From Theobroma cacao (Eukaryota; Streptophyta; Magnoliopsida; Malvales; Malvaceae), in assembly GCF_000208745.1 (NCBI RefSeq), contig NC_030853.1:2216390-2280389 (forward strand): DNA of 64,000 nucleotides, in the 5' to 3' direction. Of this stretch, positions 12,557-24,558 are shown piece after piece. The notes below the pieces were generated by a model. That model worked only from the letters and a program-made list of their open reading frames with translations. It was not told where the DNA came from and searched no databases. Numbering within the stretch: the stretch's first letter is position 1; the number at the start of each line of letters is the position of its first letter. A program made the position numbers and the translations under genes.

Positions 12557-13826
12557 TTTCACTGCCCTTTACGATTCTCTCAATGACTCAAACAGAAGCA
12601 ATCAAGTTATCTTTCGCTGCGGAGAGACTCCACCGAGAGAGAGAAAGAGAGCGAGTGTCCGTTGGCTTTTGGTTTAGTTTCCAAAAATGCTTTGATGATG
12701 ACGAGGCTACAATTACAAAGGGGAGAGACCCATCATCCACCGTCCATCTGCAAGTAGGGTCCACTTCAACAATGCAGATAAGCTCTTGACTTGATTAATA
12801 AAAATGCCACCTGGACCTAGCTAGCGAGTAGTGACGAGGAGACAGACGGGAATATTTTATGGTTTTGTTTTGTTTTTCTTCTTTGTTCTTTTCCAATTTT
12901 TAATGGGGCCGGAAAGGTTTGGAAGTCTGGGGTCTCCCCATGGAATCCACAGAATCTGTTTTTCCAGGGAAACAGAGAAACCACGTATTAAGGTTGATGA
13001 CAGGGAAAGGCCACCTGTTTTTGAACTTGTGATGGTAATTGAAAATAGCCACAAAGTTTTATTTCTTGGCCAAATTTGAGTGCTCCCTTGTCAGTGAAAA
13101 TTTTTTATTCTTCCTATTGACACAAAAAAATTGTGGAAAGATTAAAGAATTTCATGGGAGTTTTCAAGTTTCAAATTTTCTGAATGATATAACAAATTTG
13201 CAAATATGAAGGGAAAACCATACCAAAAGTAAGAGCAAGAGTTTTTGTGGATAATGTTCACAGAATTCAATTCAAAAAGAATGTAATCCTCAACTCAATT
13301 TTAGATGTGGATCTTGAGTGTTATATTTGCATTTGCATTGTCTCTCAAATACTCAAAAGAAAGAAAGTTTCATCCCATTAGGAAAATTTTGCAATGAATA
13401 GCTCAGGAACTATAAAAGCAGTAAATAATTCTTCATTGTTTTTTGTTTTCAGACACGAATCAAACTATTTAGACTGTCAAATATGTATCGAAAACATTTT
13501 CACTGCAAATGCCTCAAGCTTTAATGGCTCTCAAAAACCAACCTTCTCTAAGAAACTATAATACCATTGCCATCTCTGGCTTTGCAATGGCATGCAGATG
13601 CAAGGCAAATGTTGTAATATTTGGGTGCTTTGTTGGCGGCTTGAAGCAACCATGAGAGCAATGAAGTTGCTGAAAGAGTAGTGGTCAAAGAGATGAGGAA
13701 GTTTGATGAAGAAAGAGAAGTTGAGGAAAACACCTTGGTGGAGCCTTGTAGAGGGTGATTATTAATTAAGTAATAGGATAAAGACGTCTCGGAGTTATTA
13801 TATTTTCTTCAAAAAGTTATAAGATC
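12557..13826. other. SOX promoter and spacer up to the transposon block
   Basis: Contains the SOX 5' leader with a GAGAGAGAAAGAGAGCGAG tract, then AT-rich DNA. The open frames at 12583-13079 overlap promoter/leader sequence and resemble no protein. A somewhat GC-richer patch at 13560-13745 reads open on the minus strand for 61 codons but I recognise nothing in it. Confidence 0.45.
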
Positions 13827-13911
13827 TAAAGTCTGAGGGGGAATTCTCAAATCAATTATATTTCATAAAATAATGATTATACATATTTATACAAGGCGAT
13901 ATTGTCAAGAA
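13827..13911 (-). repeat. Outer Copia 3' LTR, distal part
   Basis: TAAAGTCTGAG...ACAAGGCGATATTGTCAAGAA matches the copy beginning at 28184 (TAAAGTCTGAG...ACAAGGCGTCAAGAA). The match stops where the inner Copia begins and resumes at 18941. Confidence 0.75.
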
Positions 13912-14715
13912 TGTTGGTGTTATGGGGTTTTATACAGCATTTAAGAATAGGTAAAATTAGCTTTAAGACGAGCCTTTCAAATAGACGTCTATCTTTAAGA
14001 CTTATTTCACCCCTACCACTCGGTATGCAAAGGAGAATAATGCAAATAGTCTCAAGGATACAATGAAACTAACGTCTAACTTTCGTATTGCACTTACGAA
14101 GTAGACCGCTAGATACACCTGAGGGTTTGTAAAGTTGTTTGGTCTTACAGCTTACTTTTTGCAGCAAGTAGATTATAAAGAATTCGAAATATCTTGTAAA
14201 TGATAGGATCTTAAGTGTTTATGTTATTAGAACACAACACTTATCTTGCTCTTGACTTTTCTGCTCTTGCTTTTATTTCTGATTTTTTGGTGTGTCAAAA
14301 TGGTTGGCAACAAACCCTTTATATAAGCTTCCAAGTGTCTCTTCTTCAAAGATACAACCCTTTCATAAAGACACCTCTTTGTCTAAAAAACATCTTTACA
14401 TTTTTGCTAACACAACTTTTAGATATAGTATTGTTTCAATAGTCATCTTATGAATAGATAACTATTCATCCTATAAATTATAACCTTTGATTTATAACTT
14501 GAAACAATAACTTTTCACTTTAACTTTTGAGCAATGGTGTCTTTTCAACATGTCTCATAACTTTTGTATGTCATTTTTCAAAAGATATAACTATTCACAT
14601 GAAAACCTGTCTATATCTAATAGACACATTATGTCACTTTTTGTGACATAACTTTTGAGCTAATGATAGTTTTTCATCATGTGAGATACCCTTTAATTTT
14701 GAAAAAATACCAACA
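13912..14715 (-). repeat. Inner Copia 3' LTR
   Basis: 804 bp, TGTTGGTGTT...TACCAACA, directly repeated at 18131-18935. Left edge abuts the duplication AAGAA. Confidence 0.95.
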
Positions 14716-15259
14716 ATCCCCCACCATTTTCAAAATTTTCAAATACCAACAACTTTGGGTAACTTGTGCATAAATGAAGATATCCCGCAGATTGGAACCT
14801 TCATTTAGTGAGTGTGGTTGGTTATAGTCTAAATTGAGTGGTTGACCAAGCATTGAACCATCGATTCTTCATTGACTAGTCGGGCCACTAAACACACACA
14901 AGCTTCCTTACTCATATTGTATCTAGTTTTGCCAACATGTTTATGGCCTTGTGTTTTGTATCCATTCATGAGTGCTGTCAAAGTCAAGCCTTTAACTCCT
15001 AGAAGCGGCCACACTTCCACTCATATAGGTAGCCCCCATCGAAAGTACCCCGTAATTATAGTACTTCAACATATATATGTTATGGGTCTATTAAAAACTT
15101 TCGTTCAACCTTACTTTACACATTACGGGAACCAAGCACTATACACATTGGGATGAAAAATATATTTTAGTGCTTGCAATCACCATGTGGTAGAATGGTC
15201 AGTACCCAAGACTTGCAGGTCGGCCGCAAGCATCAAGGTGAGCTCTCACTATTGACGAT

Positions 15260-17786
15260 TTAGTTGATAGGCTTAAGACCCATCCCTCTTGAGGTCTTTA
15301 TAACCAGGTCCCTTTTTAGACCTTTAGTAAACAGATCCGCTAAATTTTCACCAAACCTCACATAACTTATAGTGACTATACCGTCACTAATTTTTTGCTT
15401 TACAATGTTATGCCGAAGTCCACTATATCGACTCTTTCCATTATAAGCTTGATTATATGCCTTTGATACAGTTGCTTCATTGTCACAATGTATCAAGATT
15501 GGTGCCATTGGCTTAGGCCACAACGGAATTTCATAGAGTAAATCTCTTAACCATTCGACTTCTTAGGTGGCAGATGCTAAGGTTATAAATTCAACCGCCA
15601 TGGTGGAGTCCACTTGACAAGATTGTTTCTTAGAACCCTAAGAAACAACACCCTTACCAATTGTAAAAATCCATCCAATCATAGATGTGTAATCCATTCT
15701 ATTTGAGTTTCAACTTGCATCTGTATACATTTTTAAAACCGAAAGAAAACCTAAACAGCAGATGCCATAATTCTTTGTACTCTTTAAGTACCTTAGAACT
15801 CTATGAACAACATACTAATGCTTTTTACTCAGACTACTTGTAAATCGACTTAGCATCCCAACGACAAAAGCAATATCCGGCCTTGTATAGACCATTCAAT
15901 ACATTAGGCATCCAATCACCTTTGCATATTCATTTTGTGCTATTGGCTTGTCTTTGTTGGGTATTAAGCTTAGATTAGAATCATAAGGCGTAGTCATTGG
16001 CATACAATCTGACTTGCCATACTTCATTACAATCTTTTTGATGTAATGAGATTGAGACAATGTTAAGCCATTATTATCTCTCATTATTCTTATACCAAGA
16101 ATAACATCCGCCATACCCATATCTTTCATGTCAAAATTCTTTGACAAGAACCTTTTTGTGTCTTTCACTTGTTCTAAATCGGTATCGAATATTAACATGT
16201 TATCCACATATAAATAAATGATGGCACCTCTACCGTTATGGAACTTACTATAGACACATTTGTCAGATTGATTGATCTTGTAGCCATTAGCTAGTGTAAC
16301 CTCATCAAACTTTTAATGCCATTATTTTGGCGCTTATTTTAATCCATACAAGGATTTTACAAGCTTATACATTTTTCTTTCTTGACCAAGAAAGACAAAC
16401 CCTTCAAGCTATTCCATATACACCTCTTCATCTAATTCACCATTTAGGAATGTTGTTTCAACATCCATTTGGTGAATTACCATATTATATATAGATGCAA
16501 GTGCATAAGCACTCTAATTGTAGCTATTCTTGCTACCGATGTATATGTATCAAAATAATCAACACCTTCTTTTTGTTTAAAGCCTTTTGCCACTAGCCTT
16601 GCTTTAAACTTTTCTACAGTTCCATCAACTTTCATTTTCTTTTTGAAAATCCATTTACAGCTTATTGGCTTGGAACCTGGTGGAAGGTTTACCAATTTCC
16701 ACGTTTGATTTCCCTTTTTCGCAATTGACATCATTGTACCTTTAAGTACAATTGGAATGCCAAATTAACACATCAAGGTATATGTTCACACAAGCACCAT
16801 TGTACCTTTATTGCACAATAGGAATGCCATGTTAAAGATATTGAATATCTATGTTGTACCATTATGCCTTCGATGATAAAAAGGCACCATATACCAAGAT
16901 GTTAAATTTACATATTGGCACCATTATACCTTCATGTATAATAGGAATGCCATATGCCTCCCACTTATCATGTGTGGTACTTACATATTGGCATCATTAG
17001 ACCTTAATGTATAATAAGAATGCCACATGTCCACCATCACATGGACCTTGATGGTATTTATATTTTGGCATCATTATACCTTAATGTATAATAAGAATGT
17101 CATATGTCCACCTTTTGTAAATATGAACTTATCTACTTCAAATATTAATTTGAAGCCATATTTATTCAACAAGCCACCTGACATAAGGTTCTTTCTTACT
17201 TCAGGTACATAATAGACATTGTTTAGTACAAGTGTCTTTTTAGAAGTAAACATAAGTTCCACGGTGCCTTTTCCTTTCACTTGTGTAGTGGAGGAATTTC
17301 CCATGTATAGTATGTTTCCATCATTAACTTCTTCCAAAGTCTTGAAGAAGCTTTTGTTATTGCATACATGATTAGTTGCACCAGTGTCAATCCATCATGC
17401 TCCATCATCTTGGAGAAGATTGACCTCAGAAACCACAGCCACAAATTTGTTGTGGTTCACACCTTGTGTCTTGTTTCTCAAAAGTCTACATTCTGCTTTA
17501 AAGTGACCAAGTTTGTTACAATGGAAACATGGCTCTTTTTTGTTCCTTTTGAACTTATGACTTTTGTCATTATACCCACAGAATGTTTTCTTTTGTATTG
17601 TAAGACCGACTTGTTTGATGGTTTGTGTTCCATCACATGGACCTTTGAGGTCTTAAGATTTTTTTCATTAGAATCTTTTTCATCTTGCTTGACTTCTTCT
17701 TGTTTGCAACAATCATCTTTTATTCGAATATGATTACCAAGATCCTCGAGAGCCATATTCTCTTTCTCATGCTTTAGAGTTTTCAT
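15260..17786 (-). pseudogene. Inner Copia gag-pol remnants
   Basis: Disconnected minus-strand pieces. 17786-17478 is gag with the CCHC knuckle and a Lys/Glu-rich stretch. 17337-17074 carries LNNVYYVPEVRKNLMSGG, the segment between protease and integrase (GAG_pre-integrase). 16734-16477 is the start of the reverse transcriptase ([25 protein letters not shown]). 16207-15896 is the downstream RT (LSKNFDMKDMG, LGIRI). 15523-15260 is RNase H (IHCDNEATVSKAYN, FTKGL). Frameshifts and stops separate the pieces, and the integrase core is missing, so the copy cannot be autonomous. Confidence 0.85.
16735..17110. repeat. Degenerate tandem repeats in place of integrase
   Basis: Recurring module of the type ATTATACCTTnATGTATAATA followed by GGAATGCCATATG and a CCACC/CATG stretch. 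About five imperfect copies are recognised by the AGGAATGCC or AGAATGYCA core near 16749, 16829, 16945, 17030 and 17093. Spacing is irregular (about 65-115 bp). No protein frame runs through it. Confidence 0.7.
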
Positions 17787-18130
17787 AGTGTCTCTCTATG
17801 AAGGGAGAAATATTTCAACTATGGAAGACACAAGAATAACCTCATCCATATCAAGATCATATATGAATATAATGAAATCCCTCTTTCCATCCAATAGATG
17901 TTTTCTATGCATATCAAATACAATATCATGCATATCAAGTAAGGAAAGAAAACTTATCTTGTAATTCGATGAGGAACCATTTTGTCACTTTCTTTGTCAC
18001 CATCAAATCGGTCCATCTGTTTCTACCATCGAATGAAGTTTCCTTCTTCAAAGCGATCTAACTTGACAATGTTGGTAGCCATCTCTTTGAGTGAAGCCAT
18101 CTTGAATACCACGAAAATAAGTCTTAAAAC

Positions 18131-18935
18131 TGTTGGTGTTGTGGGGGTTTTATACGGTATTTAAGACTATGCAAAATTGGCTTCAAAGAGAGCCTTTCAA
18201 ATAGACGTCTATCTTTAAGACTTATTTCACCCTCACCACTCGGTATGCAAAGGGGAATAATGCAAATAGTCTCAAGGATACAATGAAGCCAACGTCTAAC
18301 TTTCGTATTGCACTTACAAAGTAGACCACTAGATACACCTGAGGGTTTGCAAAGTTATTTGGCCTTACAGCCTACTTTCTGCAGCAAGTAGATTATAAGG
18401 AATTCAGAATATCTTATAGATGATGGGATCTTAAGTGTTTATGTTATTAGAACACAACACTTATCTTGCTCTTAACTTTTCTGCTCTTGCTTTTGTTTCT
18501 GATTTTTTGGTGTGTCAAAATGGTTGGCAACAAGCTTTTTATATAGGCTTCCAAGTGTCTCTTCTTCAAGGACACAACCTTTCATAAAGACATCTCTTTG
18601 TCTAAAAGACATCTTTACATTTTTGCCAACACAACTTTTAGATATAGTTATTGTTTTAATAGTCATCTTATGAATAGATAACTATTCATCCCATAAATTA
18701 TAACCTTTGAGTTATAACTTGAAACAATAACTTTTCACTTTAACTTTTGAGCAATGGTGTCTTTTCAACTTGTTTTATAACTTTTGGATGTCATTTTCCA
18801 AGAGACATAACTATTCACATGAAAACATGTCCATATCTAATAGACACATTATGTCACTTTTCGTGACATAACTTTTGAGCTAATGATAGCTTTTCATCAT
18901 GTGAAATAACCTTTAATTTTGAAAAAACACCAACA
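18131..18935 (-). repeat. Inner Copia 5' LTR
   Basis: 805 bp direct repeat of 13912-14715, ending ACACCAACA and followed by the duplication AAGAA (18936-18940). In minus orientation it lies upstream of the gag start at 18100. Confidence 0.95.
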
Positions 18936-18940
18936 AAGAA

Positions 18941-19051
18941 AAGGAAAGTTCATATATAGCAATGAATGGTAAAGAATGATAGAGAAAAACAAGGAAAATT
19001 AATTGATGGTTGATTATAGCTAATGTGATTTGTATGATATCTATCTATTAT
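18941..19051 (-). repeat. Outer Copia 3' LTR, proximal part
   Basis: AAGGAAAG...AGCAATGAATGGTAA...TTGATGGTTGA...GCTAATGTGATTT...CTATTAT aligns with 28264-28392, completing the LTR interrupted at 13911. Confidence 0.75.
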
Positions 19052-19342
19052 GCCCGCAAAATGGTGGTGTTGTAAGAAACACCAATCTTGTTACAAAGAA
19101 TCTGAAAGCGAGTTTTGTTAAGATGTTTGGTTAGTAGATCAGCAAGTTGATGGAAAGTTAAGATATGAGTGACTTAAAGCTTACTAGTGGAAACTTGCTC
19201 ACATACAAAATGGTAATCGAAGGCAATATGTTTCATTTGAGAATGGAAACATGGAGTTAATACAAAGATATGTGGCACTCAAGTTATCACAAAGTAATCG
19301 AGGAGGACGACAGAGAAAAACTTTGAGTTCATGGAGAAGGTT

Positions 19343-20475
19343 TCAAAGCCACAAGATTTCTACTGTTGCAGAACCAATCAAACAATACTCAGCTTCAATA
19401 GAGGAACAAGCAACGATCCATTGTTTCTTGGAGCACCAGGACACGAGATTAGAGCCAAGAAAAATTATGAAAATAGAGGTGGAAAAGAAGTCATCCTTGA
19501 TTACCAGCCCAATCGGCATCACAATAAGCAATGAGGTGACCCAAAGAAAAACAATTCAAGAATAAGCCATGAGAGATAGAGTGCTTCAAGTAATGCAAGA
19601 GCCTTTTAGCAATCGACCAGTGAGATTAGGTAGGCTTGTGCATGAACTGAGCGAGTTTGTTGATAGCATATGCAATGTCAGGCCGAGAGATGGGCAAGTA
19701 CTGCATACTTCCAATAAGTCTACGGTACTAAGTGACATCGGCAGCCAAGGTACCATCATTGAGAACTAGAGATTAAGATGAATTGAGAGGGGTAGCCAAC
19801 TCTTTAACCCCAACCATATTAAATCGAGTGAGCAAGTCTTGAATGTAGTGATGTTGAGAGAGAAATAAACCATGAGCTGTGGGAAGAACCTCGACACCAA
19901 GAAAGTGATGAAGGTAGTCGAGATATTGAACAAAGAACTGACCAGAGAGAGTGCCAATAAATTTTCAAACAAGAACAAAGGAGCTGCCGATCATCAAAAG
20001 GTCATTAACATAAACCAAAAAATACATAAGAGATTCGCCATAAGTGTAAATAAATAAGGAAGTGTCACTAGTGGCATTAGTGAATCCAAAAAAAAAAGAG
20101 CAAAGTGTTTTAGTTTCTCGAACTAAGCATGTAGTGCTTGCTTGAGATCGTAGATTGATCGATAAAGTCGACACACATGCTTGGGATAAATGGTGTCAAC
20201 GAAACCAGGCGGTTGAGACATAAATTCTTCCTTAGAGAAATGTCCATTAAGAAAAGCATTGTTAACATCGAGTTGATGAATAGGCCAACCCTGTGATAGA
20301 GCTAGTGTAAGAACAACCCGAATGGTGGTTGGCTTAATGACAGGACTAAATGTCTCACAATAAACAATTCCAAGCCGTTGGTAAAAGCCTTTGGCAACAA
20401 GGCATGCCCTGTGGCAAGCCACGCTACCATCTAGGTGACACTTAACTGTATAAACCCATTTACATTTGATGATGT
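19343..20475 (-). pseudogene. Outer Copia reverse transcriptase and RNase H remnants
   Basis: Minus-strand RT begins near 20475 (IIKCKWVYTVK, CLVAKGFYQRLGIVYCETFSP, HQLDVNNAFLNG, QPPGF). It continues at 20174-19965 with LVYVNDLLM, where the catalytic YVDD box reads YVND. RNase H follows at 19531-19343 (SWCSKKQ, SSIEAEY). Frames are broken between the pieces. The upstream part of the RT is cut off by the CACTA-like element beginning at 20481. Confidence 0.85.
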
Positions 20476-20499
20476 TTTGGCACTACAAAAAATTTGGCT

Positions 20500-20880
20500 A
20501 TTTCCAACGGAATTTTTCGTTGGAAATAGACCTTTTTTCGTTGGAAATGTTTATTTCCAACGGAAAAGTCCGTTGGAAATTTAGTTGGTACAAGCCTTGT
20601 GGATAATACTTTCTGTTGGAAATCTGTTGAAAATTTCCAACAAAAATTTCGTTGGAAATCCGTTGAAAATTTGAAATTTTGCCCATTTTTTTAAAAATCC
20701 GTTGAAAATTTTTAAGAGATTTCCAACGAAAATTCTGTTGGAAAATAATTCCGTTGGAAATTTTCAACGGAATTTTCTTTGGAAAAGGCAATTCCAACGA
20801 AAAATTCCTTTGGAGAGCCTATTTCCAACAGAAAAAACAATTGGAACAATTCCCGTTGGAAATAGGATTTCCAATTTTCT
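20500..20880. repeat. CACTA left subterminal repeat array
   Basis: About a dozen copies of the self-complementary motif TTCCAACGGAAA/TTTCGTTGGAAA in both orientations. They give short frames full of FPTEK- and NFQRN-like words that are repeat artefacts, not protein. Confidence 0.8.
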
Positions 20881-21359
20881 TGTTGTTACTTTGTTTGCAC
20901 ACCTACCCACTTTTCTTGTTGACAATTTGCTACCTTACGTCGACTTTTTGAAATCTATGGGTTTAGAGAGAGATTGAGAAATATCAAACGATGGAAAAAG
21001 ATTGACAGAAAGTGGGAAATGACTTAGTTAGAATGTGGTTCATGCATGCTAAGGTTTGACGATGTTTGTACGTATATAGTGTAGATTAACAGGAAAAAAA
21101 ATGGAAAAATAACTAAAATTAAATCAAATCCTTCATTAGTTATTAGCTCTATCGAAACATGCTGACTTGTATTGATGGAGGCAAAGCAGCCATTCGTTTC
21201 TTCCTTTCCATGTTTCCATGCCACCCTATTCCATCATCATAAACAAAATAAAAAATAAATCTAATTAAACACAAAACATATTCATTACTGGCCCGACTCT
21301 CACAATTTAATAATGAGTTTAACTCGAAACAATGACATTTGTGAGTAGTTCATGTCTTT

Positions 21360-21994
21360 TTATTGGTTATTGAGAATCGGATAAAGAAGATATTTGATCT
21401 CTAAATGTATATACAGACCTATCGACATGTCGAAACCGTAATTTTTGAGCTCTATGTACTCTTGGCACAGTGCACATTCTTCACAGCAACAATGGATACA
21501 ACAATCGGTGCAAGGGCTCTCCTTCAGGAAATATTGCCCTCTCAACTTGGATCGATAAAAGCATGAGTACAAACAGGAGCAACCCGTCACGCACAGTATC
21601 AACATGTAAAGTGCTCCGCTCACTCCACATGCTGCACCAACGCACCATTTTTGGATTAAAAAACTTATAATTTATTAGCAATTAAAGGGAAATTCTAAGT
21701 GATTAAAAGGGTAATTTCTATTTTTTTTTAGAAAAAAATTACAGGTACATCTTTTGTCAACCATTTCTGCAATTTGACCAAATGTTACACATGGACACCA
21801 ACAAGTCAAGCAACCTGCCATATTCAATCAGATTGGTAATTCTGTCAAAGAAATATAAAATTCAATCATATTCAACCAATTTTTAAATCGAAGAGGCCAT
21901 GATCAAAGTGTAACTTACAACTGTTACAATCGTCGCAACAATCACAAAGGCTAGTGGACCATGGCCTTTGGATAGCATGAGTATTGTCGACGGG
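21360..21994 (-). pseudogene. PLAC8 / plant cadmium resistance (PCR)-like gene fragment inside the CACTA-like element
   Basis: Three minus-strand exons with consensus splice sites that join in one open frame of about 136 codons: 21919-21994, 21749-21814 and 21360-21631. Exon 1 gives RPWSTSLCDCCDDCNS. Exon 2 adds [20 protein letters not shown], the signature of the family. Exon 3 gives [17 protein letters not shown], then [20 protein letters not shown] and [22 protein letters not shown]8/PCR proteins are small cysteine-rich plasma-membrane proteins that affect cadmium and zinc efflux or organ size. No in-frame ATG follows the upstream stop at 21995-21997, so the 5' end is missing or in an unseen exon. 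The C-terminus (after GFDMSIG) departs from the family. Subterminal-type motifs flank it on both sides, so it is probably captured host sequence. Expression is unknown. Confidence 0.8.
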
Positions 21995-23223
21995 TCAAAA
22001 TATATGTACTATTATCCGTTGGAAAGGCTAGTATCATTATTTATAAAATTGCATAAAAACAGTGGTGGTCAGTTCTCGAATACCAACATTTAATTGCTTG
22101 TTTGTTTCTTTTACTCACTTGTAAAATTAGACCAAAACCCAATCTCATTTTGAAGCAGATCGAACACTGCTTTAATGCTTCCAAAGCCGACCTTAACCTT
22201 TGACTGAAATTAAAGCAATGAAACGTTTATGCTTGTAACCCTAAATCAAATAATTAAAACACAATAACATCATTAAAAATACCTAGGGCGCATCAATTGA
22301 TAAACAAATATTGATAAAAATCAAATAAACAAGATATACAAAATTAACCCCTAGGGCTGGATTTGTGGAAGGGATCGGACGACGAGTAAGGCAGCACTAG
22401 GGGGACTAAGGCGACGGGGACAGATTCATTCAAAGAGTCTTTGGGTCACGACGGGAAAGGTTCAAACCAGAGAATATGACAGCAGGACAACGAGGCCAAA
22501 GGCGACGAAGAGAGACCGATTGCTGTTAAAATAGGACAACGTTAGAATCGGAGTCAAGCCACCGACAACGAGACAGCACCGGGAACGTCGTGGAAGTCGG
22601 GCAAAGGTTTTAGAGAGAGGGGAGAGCGTCGCGGGTAGAGAGAGAAAATGGTATTTCAAAAGTCGAGTTTGAGGAGAAATTTGGAATTTTATAGTTAGGG
22701 TTTAATAATCAAAACTATGTCGTTTTGACGTAGGATTAAAAGAACTAAACATGGCAGAACGGCGACGTTTTGTATCATGCAACTAATATTCATTTTGGTT
22801 TAATAATAAATTAAGTTTGGGAGATTTCATTTAAGTCTAGGCTGGTGGAAGAAATGGTTATCTTTTAACTTTTTTAACATGTGGGCAAAGGTTCAAGTCT
22901 TGACAATAACAGTACTTTTAGATATTTTTTATTTTCGTATAAAAAGTTTTTTTTTTAATATTACTCAATATAAACCATAGTGAGATATGACTAAATTTTT
23001 TATATACATATATAATGATCACAACTTATAGGTTATACATTGATATGTATTAACCAAATTTGTATAATTAATTATCAACATGATTTTTATAAAATGTATG
23101 ATTTGGATCCTATTACATTAATAATTATAATCATCTAAATGAAATTTACTATAATCTTACATAAATTATATATTAATATATATATGTAGACCCTTGTTTA
23201 ATATATCTCATATATATATAATA

Positions 23224-23252
23224 CTATATATATATATATATATATATATATT
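23224..23252. repeat. (TA)n microsatellite
   Basis: Perfect TA run inside the CACTA-like element. A second, shorter TA run lies at 23343-23360, close to the ambiguous base at 23369. Confidence 0.9.
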
Positions 23253-23819
23253 CAGTTATAAAGTTATATCAATTAAAAAATATAACTTGTACTTTAATTT
23301 TAATACAATTATATATTGATTTTTTTCTTAAATCATACTTGTTTATATATATATATATATAAAAATATNTATTTATATTTTCTATAGCTCTCGGTCATAT
23401 TTGCATGAATACATAGATATAATAAAATAATATTTTTTAAGCACAAATATTAATAAGTTTATTATAAAACTTCAATCTTAATTTACATATATTAGTTAAT
23501 TACAATTAAAATGTAAATAAAGTAATATATATTTTTATATGATTTTTATATCTTATCATGGTTTTTTATAAAATTTAAAATTTTACATAGTTATTTTTTT
23601 TCAATTTTGGAATAATATAACATTACCGTAATTTGGTATTATTAATCAATGTTGTATGATTCATTAAAGTTAAAAAAATTTGCAAAATTACTCAAAGGAA
23701 AACATATTTAAACTTAAAACAAATTTACTTCAATAACTATGTATTTGCTTTTAGTAATATCTAATTTTTAAAAAATAATTAATAAATTTTATAAAAAATT
23801 TAAATTTTATAATTGGAAA

Positions 23820-24290
23820 AATTATGATTATTTCCAACGAAATTTCCATTGGAAAGTTTAAAAAGTCATAAACACTTTGAATGCATTAAAAAGTTACTTT
23901 CCAACGAAAAATTTTGTTGGAAATTCTGTTGAAAAGTTACTTTTTTCAATACATTATTGACTCTTTACATTTTTCAACGGAATTTTTCGTTGAAAATTTC
24001 CAACGAAAAATTTCGTTGGAAAAGTTAAAGATTACATAGGAAAAGTATAGGGTTCCAACGAAAAATTTCGTTGAAAATAATAAACAGTAAAACGTGTGTT
24101 CTGAAGATGAAATTTCCAACGAAATTTTTCGTTGAAAAATTTATAAATTACACCCAGTTAGTTTGATGAGTTTATAGTTCCAACGAAAAATTTCGTTGAA
24201 AATTTTCGTTGGAAATATTAAACAGTACATAGTGTTTTGGAAATGTCAAATTTTCAACGAAATTTTTTGTTGGAAACTGCTAAGATTACA
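23820..24290. repeat. CACTA right subterminal repeat array
   Basis: Second array of TTTCCAACGAAA / TTTCGTTGGAAA motifs, with copies at about 23834, 23902, 23998, 24054, 24114, 24178 and 24255. It matches the left array in motif and marks the other side of the element. Confidence 0.8.
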
Positions 24291-24558
24291 CCCCTTTTTT
24301 TTTTAAGTTTGGATACCCTTAGGGTCTAATCAGCCTCAAAGTTGTAGTCCATTGGTTTTAAGTTAGAGGGACCATAGAGGAAAATGAATGAGAGTTGACA
24401 CATTCATTTGATAAGGGATTTGACAAATCAAAAATGCCATTAAGGGAGCTAGGTTAAGAAGGTTGAGACGTTGTCCTAGAGGATGATGATGGAGATGAAG
24501 TTTACAAAGAATACGCACTGCCAGTGGTCCCACAATTTTGTGGCAGGTTAGAATTTAA

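Larger units (their letters stand above)
13912..18935 (-). mobile_element. Younger Copia retrotransposon inserted in the outer element's LTR
   Basis: A 5,024-bp element flanked by the 5-bp duplication AAGAA (13907-13911 and 18936-18940). Long terminal repeats lie at 13912-14715 and 18131-18935, each starting TGTTGGTGTT and ending CCAACA. The minus-strand polypurine tract GGTGGGGGAT abuts the left LTR. Coding remnants in minus order: gag start at 18100 (MASLKEMATN, soon followed by a stop), an intact CCHC zinc knuckle at 17488-17529 (CFHCNKLGHFKAEC), a protease-proximal region at 17337-17074, reverse transcriptase at 16734-15896, and RNase H at 15523-15260. No integrase core is visible between protease and RT; degenerate repeats occupy that place. 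In the first ~310 bp the LTRs differ at roughly one site in ten by eye, so it is not recent, but it is younger than its host element. Confidence 0.93.
20481..24300. mobile_element. CACTA-like (En/Spm) transposon, right terminus not found
   Basis: Starts with CACTACAAAAAATTTGGC, the CACTA-type terminus, inserted inside the outer Copia RT. Arrays of a short inverted motif, TTTCCAACG(G)AAA...TTTCGTTGGAAA, lie at 20500-20880 and again at 23820-24290. Such subterminal arrays bind the transposase in CACTA elements. The interior is AT-rich, with (TA)n runs and a GC-richer patch at 22360-22680, and holds a PLAC8-type gene fragment but no transposase I can recognise. The expected TTTTTTGTAGTG end and the 3-bp target duplication (TGG is at 20478-20480) are not visible near 24300. 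The right end is therefore truncated or too diverged, and the boundary is approximate. Confidence 0.72.

Noticed and set aside
13548..13733. Ser/Leu-rich minus-strand 61-codon frame
   Set aside because: Low-complexity composition, no motif, in the spacer next to the transposon block.
15178..15245. tRNA-like stretch (GTGGTAGAATGGTCAGTACC...)
   Set aside because: It has an A-box-like word but no GGTTCGA B-box or foldable acceptor stem, and it lies inside the inner Copia.
20498..20977. Several open frames with repeated NFQRN / FPTEK words
   Set aside because: They are translations of the CACTA subterminal repeat array, not genes.
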